Below, piece by piece: positions 49,446 to 58,815 of a stretch of DNA of 64,000 nt. Origin of the DNA: JBPOJN01 sp052033505 (GTDB taxonomy: Bacteria; UBA10199; JACPAL01; GCA-016699445); assembly GCA_052033505.1 (NCBI GenBank), contig JBPOJN010000022.1:1-64000 (forward strand), read 5' to 3'. Numbering within the stretch: the stretch's first letter is position 1; each line of letters begins with the position of its first letter. Under the pieces are notes generated by a model that was not told where the DNA came from, searched no databases, and saw nothing but the letters and a program-made list of their open reading frames with translations. The translations under genes were made by a program, and so were the position numbers.

Positions 49446-52209
49446 TTCGCGATTCCGCCCGCGTACGATCCTGACGGCTTGGATGCTGTTGACGTCCGTG
49501 TTCGTCCAGTCGGTGGCGTTCGCCGCCGACATGCAGCCGCTGCCGCCAGTGACGTTGCCGCCGGCCTCTTCCGTTCCGGGCGGAGGCACGCCGGTTACCG
49601 ATGCTTCGCCTTCGACTTTATCTGTTTCGCCGTTGCCTCCGGTTCCCTTGGGCCAACCGTCCTCAAATCCGACGTATCCAGTGACTTATCCTCCGATATC
49701 GAGCGCGCCTACGGCTCCCTCGGCTCCCCTGACTCCACCGTCGTCGTCGCCCCCCGTCCTCCCGGTGCCTGCATCTCCGGTTCCCCCGGCTCCGCTCAGA
49801 CCTTCCGCCGAAACCGTACTCGTCAAACCGACCGATCCGCCTCCGACTACGGCGGTGCCCGAAGTCTCGCAGCCCCTGCGTCCCGTGGCGCCCGAAACGA
49901 TTTCCGAGACGGCTAAAAAAGTCGACGCCGAAGGCATTTATTTCAACATCGCAGACGAAGACATCCGCGAAGTGGTTAAGCAAATCAGCCGCGCCTTGGG
50001 CAAAAATTTTCTTTTGGATGACAAGCTCAAAGGCAAGATTACGATCATCAGCGAACGTAAGATGACGAAGGACGAAGTCTGGGAAGTCTTCCAGTCGGCC
50101 TTGGACGTGATCGGATTCACCATTGTGCAAGGTCCTGCGGGCCTCTTGCGTATCGTGTCCGTGCGTGACGCGCTCAATAATCCCATCGACATGTACACGG
50201 ACGAGACGCCGTTCACCGACCGCTTCATCACGCGTCTGATCACGCTGAAAAACATCAGTGCGGCCGATATGGCGAACGTGATCAAGGGCCTGGTCTCCAA
50301 AGAAGGCAATCTCTTCGCCTATCCCGTGACCAACACGCTCATCATCACGGACTCGGGCACGAACATCGACCGGTTACTCAGGCTCATTAACGAATTGGAT
50401 CAGGAAGGCCCGCAAGAAGTCCTGGAAATCATCCCGATCCTGTATGCGAACGCCAAGGACGTTGCGGCGAAGATCACGCAGATTTACGACACCGACAAGG
50501 CTTCGACGCCGACGCCCGCGCCTGTGCGCCGCACGCCGGCCCAAGGTACGGCCGAAATCACACTGGATGAAGTCCCTAAATTGAAAAAAGTCATTCCCGA
50601 CGAGCGTACGAACGCCGTCATCGTTCTGGCCTCCCGCATGGCCATCCAAAAAGTCCGTAATCTCATCAAGAAACTCGATTCGCCGCTCGTGGGCGATGAA
50701 GGTGAAGTGCACGTGTATTATCTCAAATACGCCAACGCCAAGGACATGGCGACCGTCTTGACCGCGCTGTCAGGGCAAGTGGCGAAAGATAAAGGAACGA
50801 CCGGATCGTCGACAGGGGGCAGGGCGCCCGCCGCCGGTACGCCGGCCGCGGCGGCGGTTCAGGCCTCTAGCGCGAATTTGATCGGCGGGGCGGAGTTTTC
50901 GGGTAAATTTACGGTGACCGCGGACGAGTCCACGAACGCTTTGGTGATTACCGCTGGCGCTAAGGACTTCAATACCTTGATCGAACAAGTTATCGCCAAA
51001 CTTGATATCCCGCGCCGCCAGGTCTACGTCGAAGCCGTCATCGTCGAATTCCAGATTTCAGAAAATCAGCAACTGGGCGCCGGTATCTTCGGCGGTAAAA
51101 ATTTCAACGTCGGTGGTAATAACTTAGCCCTTTTTGGAAGCACGTTCGGTTTCTTGGATGGAGGCGTGCAGCAGCTTTTGAACGGCACCGTCGGCGCCGC
51201 ATCCGATCAGACGTTGAATGTTCCGGCCCTGCCCGGCACAGGCGGCGATGCGTTACAGGTACCGGCCTTTTTTTCGGCTCTTCAGTTCGCCCAGTCCAAC
51301 ACAAACGCGAACATCCTCTCGACACCGAACATCCTGACGTTGGACAACCAAGAAGCCGAGATCAAGATCGGTCAAAAAGTCCCGTTTCCGGCGGCCTCCG
51401 CGACGACGATCGGCGGCAGCCTCCAAACGACGTTCACGCGCGAAGACGTGGCGTTGAGTCTCAAGATCAAGCCTCAAATCAGCGAAGGCGGATCGATCCG
51501 CATGGAAGTCGCTCAGGAAGACCGCGAAATTTTGGATCAACAGCCTGCCATTTCCTCTCAGGCCGGTCCGACGACGACGGAGCGTTCGATCAAGACCGCG
51601 ATCGTCGTGAATAACGGCCAGACCGTCGTCTTGGGTGGCCTTATCAAAGACAAATACACGACGAAAATCGATAAAGTCCCGGGCTTAGGCGACATTCCGA
51701 TTTTGGGATACCTCTTTAAGACGCGGCGCAAAACCAAGGAAAAGATCAATCTCGTGGTTTTCTTAACCCCACACATCATCCGCGAGCCCCGCGATTTCAT
51801 TTCGATCTTGAACCGCAAGATAGACGAGCAGAACCTCTTCGTGACCGAAAACTTCAGTAAGCGCCAGCAGAAGCAGATTCGTAAATCCCTGGAGACGCAT
51901 GCAGACTATCTCTTGAGCGCGAGCGAAGGCGGATACCTCCCGGAGGGGCGCCCTCTGACGGACGACGAGAAATACCCGATGAGCATTGCACCCTCTACGA
52001 CTGCAAAACCGCAGCCTCTGCCGCCGTCTAAACCCTCGGAAGTTTTGGCTCCCGCCACTTCGGGAATTTCGGACGACGAAAGTGATTTGGCCCCCGAAAA
52101 ATCAACCGGCCGTACGTCCAGGCGCAAGGCACCGCCGAAAAAAAACGCGCCCGAATCCTCGCCGCGCCCCGCAACTCCGAGTGACGAAGACACCGATTTA
52201 GCGTATTAA
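49432..52209 (+). CDS. gspD: Type II secretion system secretin GspD
   Basis: Outer-membrane channel of the T2SS. About 925 residues from the ATG at 49432, giving a clean signal peptide (TILTAWMLLTSVFVQSVAFA). A long Pro/Ser-rich linker (about 30-150) is unusual. The N0-N3 domains follow (IYFNIADEDIREVVKQISRA; NTLIITDSGTNIDRLLRLIN; DERTNAVIVLASRMAIQKVR). The secretin core has ANILSTPNILTLDNQEAEIK, VNNGQTVVLGGLIKDKYTT and GLGDIPILGYLFKTR. A second Pro/Ser-rich tail ends the protein. A GTG start at 49405 would add nine charged residues before the signal. Confidence 0.94.
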   Translation: MRSNDSRFRPRTILTAWMLLTSVFVQSVAFAADMQPLPPVTLPPASSVPGGGTPVTDASPSTLSVSPLPPVPLGQPSSNPTYPVTYPPISSAPTAPSAPLTPPSSSPPVLPVPASPVPPAPLRPSAETVLVKPTDPPPTTAVPEVSQPLRPVAPETISETAKKVDAEGIYFNIADEDIREVVKQISRALGKNFLLDDKLKGKITIISERKMTKDEVWEVFQSALDVIGFTIVQGPAGLLRIVSVRDALNNPIDMYTDETPFTDRFITRLITLKNISAADMANVIKGLVSKEGNLFAYPVTNTLIITDSGTNIDRLLRLINELDQEGPQEVLEIIPILYANAKDVAAKITQIYDTDKASTPTPAPVRRTPAQGTAEITLDEVPKLKKVIPDERTNAVIVLASRMAIQKVRNLIKKLDSPLVGDEGEVHVYYLKYANAKDMATVLTALSGQVAKDKGTTGSSTGGRAPAAGTPAAAAVQASSANLIGGAEFSGKFTVTADESTNALVITAGAKDFNTLIEQVIAKLDIPRRQVYVEAVIVEFQISENQQLGAGIFGGKNFNVGGNNLALFGSTFGFLDGGVQQLLNGTVGAASDQTLNVPALPGTGGDALQVPAFFSALQFAQSNTNANILSTPNILTLDNQEAEIKIGQKVPFPAASATTIGGSLQTTFTREDVALSLKIKPQISEGGSIRMEVAQEDREILDQQPAISSQAGPTTTERSIKTAIVVNNGQTVVLGGLIKDKYTTKIDKVPGLGDIPILGYLFKTRRKTKEKINLVVFLTPHIIREPRDFISILNRKIDEQNLFVTENFSKRQQKQIRKSLETHADYLLSASEGGYLPEGRPLTDDEKYPMSIAPSTTAKPQPLPPSKPSEVLAPATSGISDDESDLAPEKSTGRTSRRKAPPKKNAPESSPRPATPSDEDTDLAY

Positions 52210-52218
52210 TAGACATCT

Positions 52219-53934
52219 ATGGAAGATCGGAGCCTGGGCGCCATTCTTTTGGAAAATTCCACGCTGACCCAAGAGCAGCTTGAAGAGGCTCTGAACGCTC
52301 AGCGCGAAAAAGGCGGCAAACTGGGCGACGTACTGGTCCAGCTCAAACACTTGCGGAACGAAGATATCTTGAAGGCGCTTTCGATCCAGCTGGGTATTCC
52401 TTACTTAAACAAAATCGAATCTGACGAGATCATGGCGGATCTCCTGCAGCCGCTCTCGCTCAATTACGCGAAGAAAAACGAAGTCCTTCCCATCAAGCGC
52501 GAAAACGGCACGATCCTGGTCGTCATGGCCGATCCCTTGAATTGCCACGTGATCGATGACTTGCGCATGCTCTACGGCAGCGCGATCCGTCCCGTGGTCG
52601 CGAGCTCCTACGAAATCATCGGTGCGGTGAACAACGCCTACAACCGCGTGACTGACGTGGGGGACAAAGCCGTCGAAGATTTGGAAGAGGGGAATCTCGA
52701 CTCGATCGGACAGCAATTAGAGGAAGTGCAGGACTTGCTGGACTCCGCCGACGAGGCCCCGATCATCCGCCTCGTGAATTCGCTCATGTTCCGCGCGGTC
52801 AAACAAAAGGCCTCCGACATTCACATCGAGCCCTTCGAAAAAGACTTAATCGTGCGTTTCCGCATCGACGGCGTGCTTTATGACGTTATGCGCCCGCCGA
52901 AAAAAGCCTACGCCGCGATTTCGTCGCGCTTGAAAATCATGGCGGGATTGAACATCGCCGAAAAACGGCTGCCCCAAGACGGACGCATCCGCATCAAGAT
53001 CGCGGGTAAAGACATCGACATCCGCGTTTCGACGGTACCGACTTCGCATGGAGAGTCCATCGTCATGCGCCTGCTCGATAAGAGCAAGGCCGTGCTCGAC
53101 ATGGAGAAGCTCGGCATCACCGGACGCGTGCTCGACCAGATGCGCGAAGTCATCCGCCGCAATCACGGCATCGTCCTCGTGACCGGTCCCACCGGCAGTG
53201 GTAAAACCACGACGCTTTACGCGGCCTTGACCGAGCTCAATACGCCCGACGTAAAGATCATCACCTGCGAGGATCCCGTCGAATATCAATTGGACGGCAT
53301 CAACCAAATCCCGGTCAATCCGAAGATCGATTTGACGTTCGCAACGGGCCTCCGCGCGATTTTGCGGCAGGATCCCGACATTGTTCTGGTCGGCGAAATC
53401 CGCGACAAAGAAACCGCCGAAATCGCCGTCCAGGCGTCTTTGACCGGCCACTTGGTCTTGTCCACGCTGCATACCAACGACTCGGCTTCGTCCATCACGC
53501 GTCTGCTCGACATGGGAGTCCAGCCGTTTCTGGTGTCGTCTTCCGTCATGGCGATTCTGGCGCAGCGGTTGATCCGCATGGTCTGCCAGGACTGTTCGAA
53601 AAAATACACGCCCTCCGAGACCGAACTCCGCCAGGCGGGCGTCACGCCGGAGATGCTCAAAGGACGCACGTTGCTGCGAGCCACGGGCTGTACTCACTGC
53701 ATGAACACTGGCTACGTGGGCCGCGTGGGCATCCACGAATTGCTCCTGATGGACGATGAGATGCGTAACCTCGTCATGCAAAACGTCGACGCCAACACGA
53801 TTAAAAGAGCTGCCATGGCTAAAGGCATGATGACGTTACGCGAAGACGGCGTCCAAAAGGCCCTCCGGGGACTTACGACGCTCGAAGAAGTCATGATGAT
53901 CACTCAGGAAGACGTGGAACGAGAATTGGTTTAA
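52219..53934 (+). CDS. gspE: Type II secretion system ATPase GspE
   Basis: Hexameric cytoplasmic ATPase powering pseudopilus assembly. The 571 residues have an N-terminal MshEN/GspE-N domain (about 1-150; LGAILLENSTLTQEQLEEAL). Walker A is GPTGSGKTTTLYAAL (about 323), with Asp box ITCEDPVEYQLDGI, Walker B DPDIVLVGEIRDKETAEIA and His box LSTLHTNDSASSITRL. The zinc tetracysteine is seen as CQDC (about 456) and CTHC (about 490). It starts 9 nt after gspD and directly abuts gspF. Confidence 0.96.
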   Translation: MEDRSLGAILLENSTLTQEQLEEALNAQREKGGKLGDVLVQLKHLRNEDILKALSIQLGIPYLNKIESDEIMADLLQPLSLNYAKKNEVLPIKRENGTILVVMADPLNCHVIDDLRMLYGSAIRPVVASSYEIIGAVNNAYNRVTDVGDKAVEDLEEGNLDSIGQQLEEVQDLLDSADEAPIIRLVNSLMFRAVKQKASDIHIEPFEKDLIVRFRIDGVLYDVMRPPKKAYAAISSRLKIMAGLNIAEKRLPQDGRIRIKIAGKDIDIRVSTVPTSHGESIVMRLLDKSKAVLDMEKLGITGRVLDQMREVIRRNHGIVLVTGPTGSGKTTTLYAALTELNTPDVKIITCEDPVEYQLDGINQIPVNPKIDLTFATGLRAILRQDPDIVLVGEIRDKETAEIAVQASLTGHLVLSTLHTNDSASSITRLLDMGVQPFLVSSSVMAILAQRLIRMVCQDCSKKYTPSETELRQAGVTPEMLKGRTLLRATGCTHCMNTGYVGRVGIHELLLMDDEMRNLVMQNVDANTIKRAAMAKGMMTLREDGVQKALRGLTTLEEVMMITQEDVERELV

Positions 53935-55167
53935 ATGCCGAACTACCAATACAAAGGCATGAATTCCCAAGGGAAAGACGTCTCGGGCGTTACCGAGGCC
54001 GACTCCGAAAAAGCCGCGCGCGGCAAATTGCGCAAGATAGGCGTTTTTCCCACCGAAGTTTCGCTGGAAGGCAGCAAAAAAACCGGCGGACTCCGCCTGA
54101 ATGCGGATGTGAATTTCGGGAAATACCTCCAGCGCATCAGCGGTAAAGACTTGGCCCTGATGACCCGTCAGATGTCGACCTTGATCGGCGCGCACATTCC
54201 GATCGTGCAGACGCTCGCGGCCTTGGTCGACCAGACGCAAAACCCGAAACTGAAGGCCATTTTAATCCAGGTCAAAGACAACGTCGTCCAAGGCGGGCGT
54301 CTCTCCGACTCCTTAGGTCAGCATCCCGACGTTTTTTCGAACATCTACGTCGCCATGGTGGGCGCGGGCGAGGCCTCCGGAGCGATGGACATCGTCTTAG
54401 AGCGCTTGGCCGATTTGACCGAGAAACAAGCCGCCCTCAAAAGCAAGATCCTGGGCGCTCTCATGTATCCCATCATCATGTCGGTCGTAGGATTGGCGCT
54501 CATGAGTTTTTTGGTTCTCTACGTCGTACCCAAAGTCGTCGGCATCTTCGAAGACACGAAGGCGACGCTGCCGTTGCCCACGCGTGCTTTGATTTTCGTC
54601 AGCAGTACCATGCAGAGTTATTGGTATCTTTTCTTATTGGTGGCCGCCGCGGCCGGGTACGGTTTTTTCAAATGGATCAAGACACCCAAAGGCGGGCTCA
54701 TCTGGGACAGGTTTCAACTGCGAATGCCGATTTTCGGGAATCTCTTCCGCATGGTCGCGGTCTCGCGCTTTTCGCGCACACTCTCGACGATGCTGGCTTC
54801 CGGCGTGCCGCTCTTGCGCGCCATGGATATCGTGAAAAATGTGGTGGATAACCGCGTCTTAAGCGATACGATCGAGCTGACGCGCACGAGCGTGAAAGAA
54901 GGCGAGAGCATCGCCGAGCCGTTGAGGCGCAGCGGCCATTTTCCGCCGCTGGTGACCCACATGATTGCGATCGGCGAGAAAACCGGCGAGCTCGAGACCA
55001 TGTTGATCCGTGCGGCGGACGCCTACGACCAGCAGGTCGACGGCATCGTGAGCACCTTGACGACGCTTCTCGAGCCGATCATGATTTTAGTGATGGGCGG
55101 CGTAGTGTCTTTTATTGTATTGTCGATCCTCCTGCCGATCCTGCAACTGAACCAGCTGGGCGGCTAA
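53935..55167 (+). CDS. gspF: Type II secretion system inner-membrane protein GspF
   Basis: Platform protein that contacts GspE and the pseudopilins. The 410 residues begin NYQYKGMNSQGKDVSGVTEA and contain two T2SSF repeats: LMTRQMSTLIGAHIPIVQTL and, later, RFSRTLSTMLASGVPLLRAM. Three membrane helices are present (GALMYPIIMSVVGLALMSFL; LFLLVAAAAGYGFF; EPIMILVMGGVVSFIVLSIL). It begins on the base after the gspE stop, with the ribosome site inside gspE. Full family length. Confidence 0.96.
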   Translation: MPNYQYKGMNSQGKDVSGVTEADSEKAARGKLRKIGVFPTEVSLEGSKKTGGLRLNADVNFGKYLQRISGKDLALMTRQMSTLIGAHIPIVQTLAALVDQTQNPKLKAILIQVKDNVVQGGRLSDSLGQHPDVFSNIYVAMVGAGEASGAMDIVLERLADLTEKQAALKSKILGALMYPIIMSVVGLALMSFLVLYVVPKVVGIFEDTKATLPLPTRALIFVSSTMQSYWYLFLLVAAAAGYGFFKWIKTPKGGLIWDRFQLRMPIFGNLFRMVAVSRFSRTLSTMLASGVPLLRAMDIVKNVVDNRVLSDTIELTRTSVKEGESIAEPLRRSGHFPPLVTHMIAIGEKTGELETMLIRAADAYDQQVDGIVSTLTTLLEPIMILVMGGVVSFIVLSILLPILQLNQLGG

Positions 55168-55186
55168 GGACAAAACGGGAGAAAAT

Positions 55187-55672
55187 ATGCTTAAAAAAAT
55201 CTTAAAAACGATGCGGGTACTCCAAAACGCGAAAGGCATGACCCTGATCGAAATCATGGTCGTCGTGACGATCTTGGGCATCATCGCGACCTTGGTCACG
55301 GTCAACGTGATCGGACGCTTGGATCAGGCGAAGGTTTCGGCCGCGAAGACGCAGATTAAGAATCTGGAAACCGCTCTCGACGAATTCCGCCGCGACGCCG
55401 GTTTTTATCCCTCCGCCGAACAAGGCCTGCGCGCCTTGATCGAAAAACCCACGGCGGGCCGCATCCCGGCGAGCTATCCCAAGGGCGGTTACCTGAAGGG
55501 CAACGCGATCCCGAAGGATCCTTGGAGCTGCGAATTCCTTTATTTCAGTCCCGGTACGCATGGGAATAATCCTTACGAAATTACGTCCCTCGGTGGAGAT
55601 TGCCAAGAAGGCGGCGAAGATACTGACGAGGATATCAACTCCTGGGAAATCGGCGTTGAGAAAACGGAATAA
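55187..55672 (+). CDS. gspG: Major pseudopilin GspG
   Basis: Main subunit of the T2SS pseudopilus. The 161 residues have the prepilin cleavage site KG|MTLIEIMVVV after a 17-residue basic leader, with the conserved Glu5. The hydrophobic stem VTILGIIATLVTVNVIGRLD follows. Conserved GspG parts include FRRDAGFYPSAEQGLRALIE and DPWSCEFLYFSPGTHG, with calcium-site Asp residues near GEDTDEDINSWE. GGGAGA precedes the ATG. The prepilin peptidase gene is not in the window. Confidence 0.96.
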   Translation: MLKKILKTMRVLQNAKGMTLIEIMVVVTILGIIATLVTVNVIGRLDQAKVSAAKTQIKNLETALDEFRRDAGFYPSAEQGLRALIEKPTAGRIPASYPKGGYLKGNAIPKDPWSCEFLYFSPGTHGNNPYEITSLGGDCQEGGEDTDEDINSWEIGVEKTE

Positions 55673-56312
55673 GGGTTTAACCTTAATCGAAGTCTTAGTC
55701 TCGATGGCGATCGTGGGGCTGATCGTCGGTCTCTCGGCGATGGGTTTGCGTTCCGCGTTCAACGTCAACTTAAGATCCTCCGCCGGCAAGCTTGCCTCCA
55801 CGCTACGCTATCTTTCGCAAAAAGCCGTCACCGATCATCTCTATCTCCGCGTCGTCTACGACATCGAAGAGAGGCGTTATTCGGTCGAAGAGAGCAAAGA
55901 CTCGTTTCTCGTGCCGATGGAAGATCTGAAAAGCGAACCCTTCCCGAAAAAAAATAAGTCCTCTCAAAACGCGGAAAAACCGGGGGCCTCACCCGAAGGC
56001 TCGGAGACGGCGGAAAACAAAGACTCTTCGGGTCTGGTCGCCTCGAGTTCGATCAAACCCGTGACCTTACCCTCGGGTGTTTTCTTCAAGGATTTTTCGG
56101 TGTCCTACCGCCAGGGCAAGGTTGAGCAGGGCCAGGCCTACACTTATTTTTTCCCCGACGGTTACGCGACGCCTACCTTGATCCATCTGCGTAACGAAGA
56201 CGACGACGATCATTTTTCCGTCGAAGTCTCCGCGCTCTCCGGGCAGGTGAAGGTTTTTGCGGATTATCGCGATGCCTCCGAGTTCGAGGAGCATCCGGAG
56301 GGCGGACATTGA
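55656..56312 (+). CDS. gspH: Minor pseudopilin GspH
   Basis: Minor pseudopilin of 218 residues. From the TTG at 55656 the leader is only LRKRNKG, cleaved before LTLIEVLVSMAIVGLIVGLS (Glu5 present). The next part has NLRSSAGKLASTLRYLSQKA, typical of GspH. The globular part has a Lys/Ser-rich insert (FPKKNKSSQNAEKPGASPEG). The longer open frame from 55560 would give an overlong leader, so the TTG start is preferred; GGGA lies upstream. It overlaps gspG by 17 nt and gspI by 4 nt. Confidence 0.87.
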   Translation: MRKRNKGLTLIEVLVSMAIVGLIVGLSAMGLRSAFNVNLRSSAGKLASTLRYLSQKAVTDHLYLRVVYDIEERRYSVEESKDSFLVPMEDLKSEPFPKKNKSSQNAEKPGASPEGSETAENKDSSGLVASSSIKPVTLPSGVFFKDFSVSYRQGKVEQGQAYTYFFPDGYATPTLIHLRNEDDDDHFSVEVSALSGQVKVFADYRDASEFEEHPEGGH

Positions 56313-56785
56313 AACGACTTCGCAGTTCGGGATTCACCCTCCTGGAGGTCTTGATCGCGGTCGCGATCCTGGCGGTCTCGCTGCTCGCCATTTTCCACCT
56401 CCAAAGCACGGCCCTTTTAAGCTCCGCGCGCGCCCAAAAAATCACCGTCGCCACGCAATTGGCCCGTTTGAAAATGTCCCAAGTCCTGATGCAGTTGGAA
56501 GAGGGGATGGCTAAGGGTGAATTCCCTGAATCCAAGGAAGACTCCGGGATTTTCGAGGAAGAGAAACATCCCGACTACGGCTGGAGGCTTAAGGTGCGTA
56601 AGGTCGAGATCCCCGCGCCACCGTTGCCGGAAGGCGGCGCCGATATCTTGGCTCAGGTTTTTTCCATGATTTCGGAACAGATTTCGCGCTCGACGCGGGA
56701 AGTGAAGCTCACCATCGTCTGGCGCGACGCGGACGACGAGGAAGAGGTCGGTATCGAATTGGTCACCCATATCGTGAAGATGTGA
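56309..56785 (+). CDS. gspI: Minor pseudopilin GspI
   Basis: Minor pseudopilin of 158 residues, part of the GspI-J-K tip complex. The leader MKRLRSSG is cut before FTLLEVLIAVAILAVSLLAI (Glu5 present). The helix continues as HLQSTALLSSARAQKITVAT, as in the family. A TTG start at 56309 overlaps the gspH stop in a TTGA arrangement, and GGAGGG lies close upstream. The acidic C-terminus ends VGIELVTHIVKM. Confidence 0.9.
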   Translation: MKRLRSSGFTLLEVLIAVAILAVSLLAIFHLQSTALLSSARAQKITVATQLARLKMSQVLMQLEEGMAKGEFPESKEDSGIFEEEKHPDYGWRLKVRKVEIPAPPLPEGGADILAQVFSMISEQISRSTREVKLTIVWRDADDEEEVGIELVTHIVKM

Positions 56786-56792
56786 AAAGCGC

Positions 56793-57503
56793 ATGACGAA
56801 AACATTGAGAAAAAAAATTTCGGACCGGGCCGGCTTTACGCTGATCGAGATCTTGGTGGCCGTGGTGTTATTGGCCATTATCTCGATCCTCGTCTGGCGC
56901 GCGATGGGCGGGATGACGAGCTCGAAGGAAAGATCCGAAAAAAGGGACGGCATGCACCGCTCGGTCGCGATCCTGCTCGATCGCATGACCCAGGAGCTCG
57001 GCACGGCGGTTTTGTTTACGAGCCTCGATATCTTGGGAGTTTCGGCCTCGGCGGAACAAAATCTCAAAAGCGTTTTCATCGGCGTCAATCAAGGCGAGCA
57101 GGACAAGCTGACGTTCCAGAGCCTCTCACACATGCGGTACATCAAAGACACCAAGGAGTCGGATTTTTCCGAAATCACCTATTTTCTGGAGCCCCAGGAA
57201 GGCGCGTCGGGGCTTTTTATTTTGAAGAAGCGCGAAAAATCGCCGCCGGATACGGAAACGGGCGAAAAAGGCCGCGTGGTGACGTTGCTTGAAGGCGTCA
57301 AAAGCCTGAGTTTCCGGTATTATGACGCCCAAAAGCTGGAATACAGTGAAGCATGGGATACGACGGCGCCGGACTTCGCGAACCGCTTGCCGCGCGCGGT
57401 CGAGATCCGTTTGGTTTTGCAAGATCCCAATGATGAAGACGCGGAGGAATCTTTTTTAACCGTCTCCCTCCTGGAGATGGCGCCGGGGCCTAACGACTTT
57501 TGA
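56793..57503 (+). CDS. gspJ: Minor pseudopilin GspJ
   Basis: Minor pseudopilin of 236 residues. The leader TKTLRKKISDRAG is cleaved before FTLIEILVAVVLLAIISILV, with Glu5. Further on are HRSVAILLDRMTQELGTAVL and SLSFRYYDAQKLEYSEAWDT followed by LPRAVEIRLVLQDPN, the conserved GspJ C-terminal motif. It starts 7 nt after gspI and ends 1 nt before gspK. Confidence 0.92.
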   Translation: MTKTLRKKISDRAGFTLIEILVAVVLLAIISILVWRAMGGMTSSKERSEKRDGMHRSVAILLDRMTQELGTAVLFTSLDILGVSASAEQNLKSVFIGVNQGEQDKLTFQSLSHMRYIKDTKESDFSEITYFLEPQEGASGLFILKKREKSPPDTETGEKGRVVTLLEGVKSLSFRYYDAQKLEYSEAWDTTAPDFANRLPRAVEIRLVLQDPNDEDAEESFLTVSLLEMAPGPNDF

Positions 57504-57504
57504 T

Positions 57505-58785
57505 ATGTTGAAGACGCTTAAAAATGAAAGAGGCGTGGCGCTCATGTTGGTCTTGGGTGCGCTGTTGATCCTGACGACCCTCGTCGTGGATTTCGCCTAC
57601 AATTCGCATGTGGGTTTTGACCTCGCGGCCTCCGAACGGGACCGGTTGAAGGCCTATTATCTCGCGAGGTCCGGTTATCAATTGGCTCGCCTCGAACTGC
57701 GTTTCGAAAAAGACATGCGCGCACGCTACGCGAGCTTGCTGAAGGAAATGAAAGACGGCGCCGTGACCGCGGATCCTTTGTGCAAACAGATCCCGATTTC
57801 GACGGGACTGCTTCGCGATCTGCCTTCTTTTTTGTCCCAAGCGTCGGGTGAGGGGACGGAAGAAGGGGAAGAGGCGGTCCCTAAGCCGGCCGTACCCGTG
57901 TCCGCCGCGCCGGCTCAGCCTGAAGGGAACACCGAGCCCATTTCAAGCGACGCCGCGGATTTCTTGAGTTTCGAAGGCGGATTCGACGTGGTCTGCGATA
58001 CGGAAGAGCGGAAGATCAACTTGAACGTCTTCCGGTCGGATCCTTTCGGAAAGGCTCCGGCAGGTACCGTCGATTCCGGAACTTCGTCGGCGGAGGTGCC
58101 AGTTTCCCTCTATGACACGCAGAAAATCCTGCTCACTTCGTTGCTTTCCCAAAAAGAATTCGAGGATATTTTCCACGAAAAATCCGACGACATCCGCAAG
58201 GTCGTGAACGCCATCGCCGACTGGGCCGACCGTGACGACCGCATCAACGAAGCCCCCGGTATTTCCGGAGGCTCGGAGGATTCGGAGTACCGAGGGGCAT
58301 CCTATAAAGTCAAAAACGGCAAGTACGCGTCGGTGGCCGAACTTCTTCTGGTCGCGGGCGTCGGTGACGACCTTTTCCGTAAGTTAGAACCCTACGTCAC
58401 GGTTTACGGGGACGCAAAAATCAACCTCTGCCAGGCGACCGACGACATGGTGAAGGCCTTCGCCTTGAGGTTCATCGCGGCGACCCCCGGCGTGCCCCCG
58501 ATTTCGGAGGACGACGAAGCGAAGTGGAATTTCATCCTCGAAAGCCTAAGGACCGCCTGCGCGGAAGCCGCCCCTCAACCCGCCGCCGTGGCCCAAGCCT
58601 TCGCGGCCGCGATCGGTGCCGCGACGCCCGGATCCTTGGCGAGCCAGATCACGACCAAGAACCGCTTTTACCGCATCGAGTCGAATGGAAATTCCGGCGA
58701 CGCCACGTCGCGCATTTCCGCCGTCATCGACACCGGGGGAAGTGATCCGAACCTCTGGAAAACGGTTTATTTCCGCGTGGAATAA
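57505..58785 (+). CDS. gspK: Type II secretion system pseudopilin GspK
   Basis: Tip pseudopilin, 426 residues and larger than the others as usual. The cleavage site is ERG|VALMLVLGALLILTT without the Glu5, typical for GspK. The conserved SGYQLARLELRFEKDMRARY stretch follows. CDTEERKINLNVF, NAIADWADRDDRINEAPG and YKVKNGKYASVAELLLVAGV are GspK landmarks (helix-hairpin-like insert). Pro/Ala-rich inserts lie near residues 115-145. It starts 1 nt after gspJ. Confidence 0.92.
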   Translation: MLKTLKNERGVALMLVLGALLILTTLVVDFAYNSHVGFDLAASERDRLKAYYLARSGYQLARLELRFEKDMRARYASLLKEMKDGAVTADPLCKQIPISTGLLRDLPSFLSQASGEGTEEGEEAVPKPAVPVSAAPAQPEGNTEPISSDAADFLSFEGGFDVVCDTEERKINLNVFRSDPFGKAPAGTVDSGTSSAEVPVSLYDTQKILLTSLLSQKEFEDIFHEKSDDIRKVVNAIADWADRDDRINEAPGISGGSEDSEYRGASYKVKNGKYASVAELLLVAGVGDDLFRKLEPYVTVYGDAKINLCQATDDMVKAFALRFIAATPGVPPISEDDEAKWNFILESLRTACAEAAPQPAAVAQAFAAAIGAATPGSLASQITTKNRFYRIESNGNSGDATSRISAVIDTGGSDPNLWKTVYFRVE

Positions 58786-58815
58786 AGGTACTCACGAACA
58801 AGCTTTTAAGGAAAC

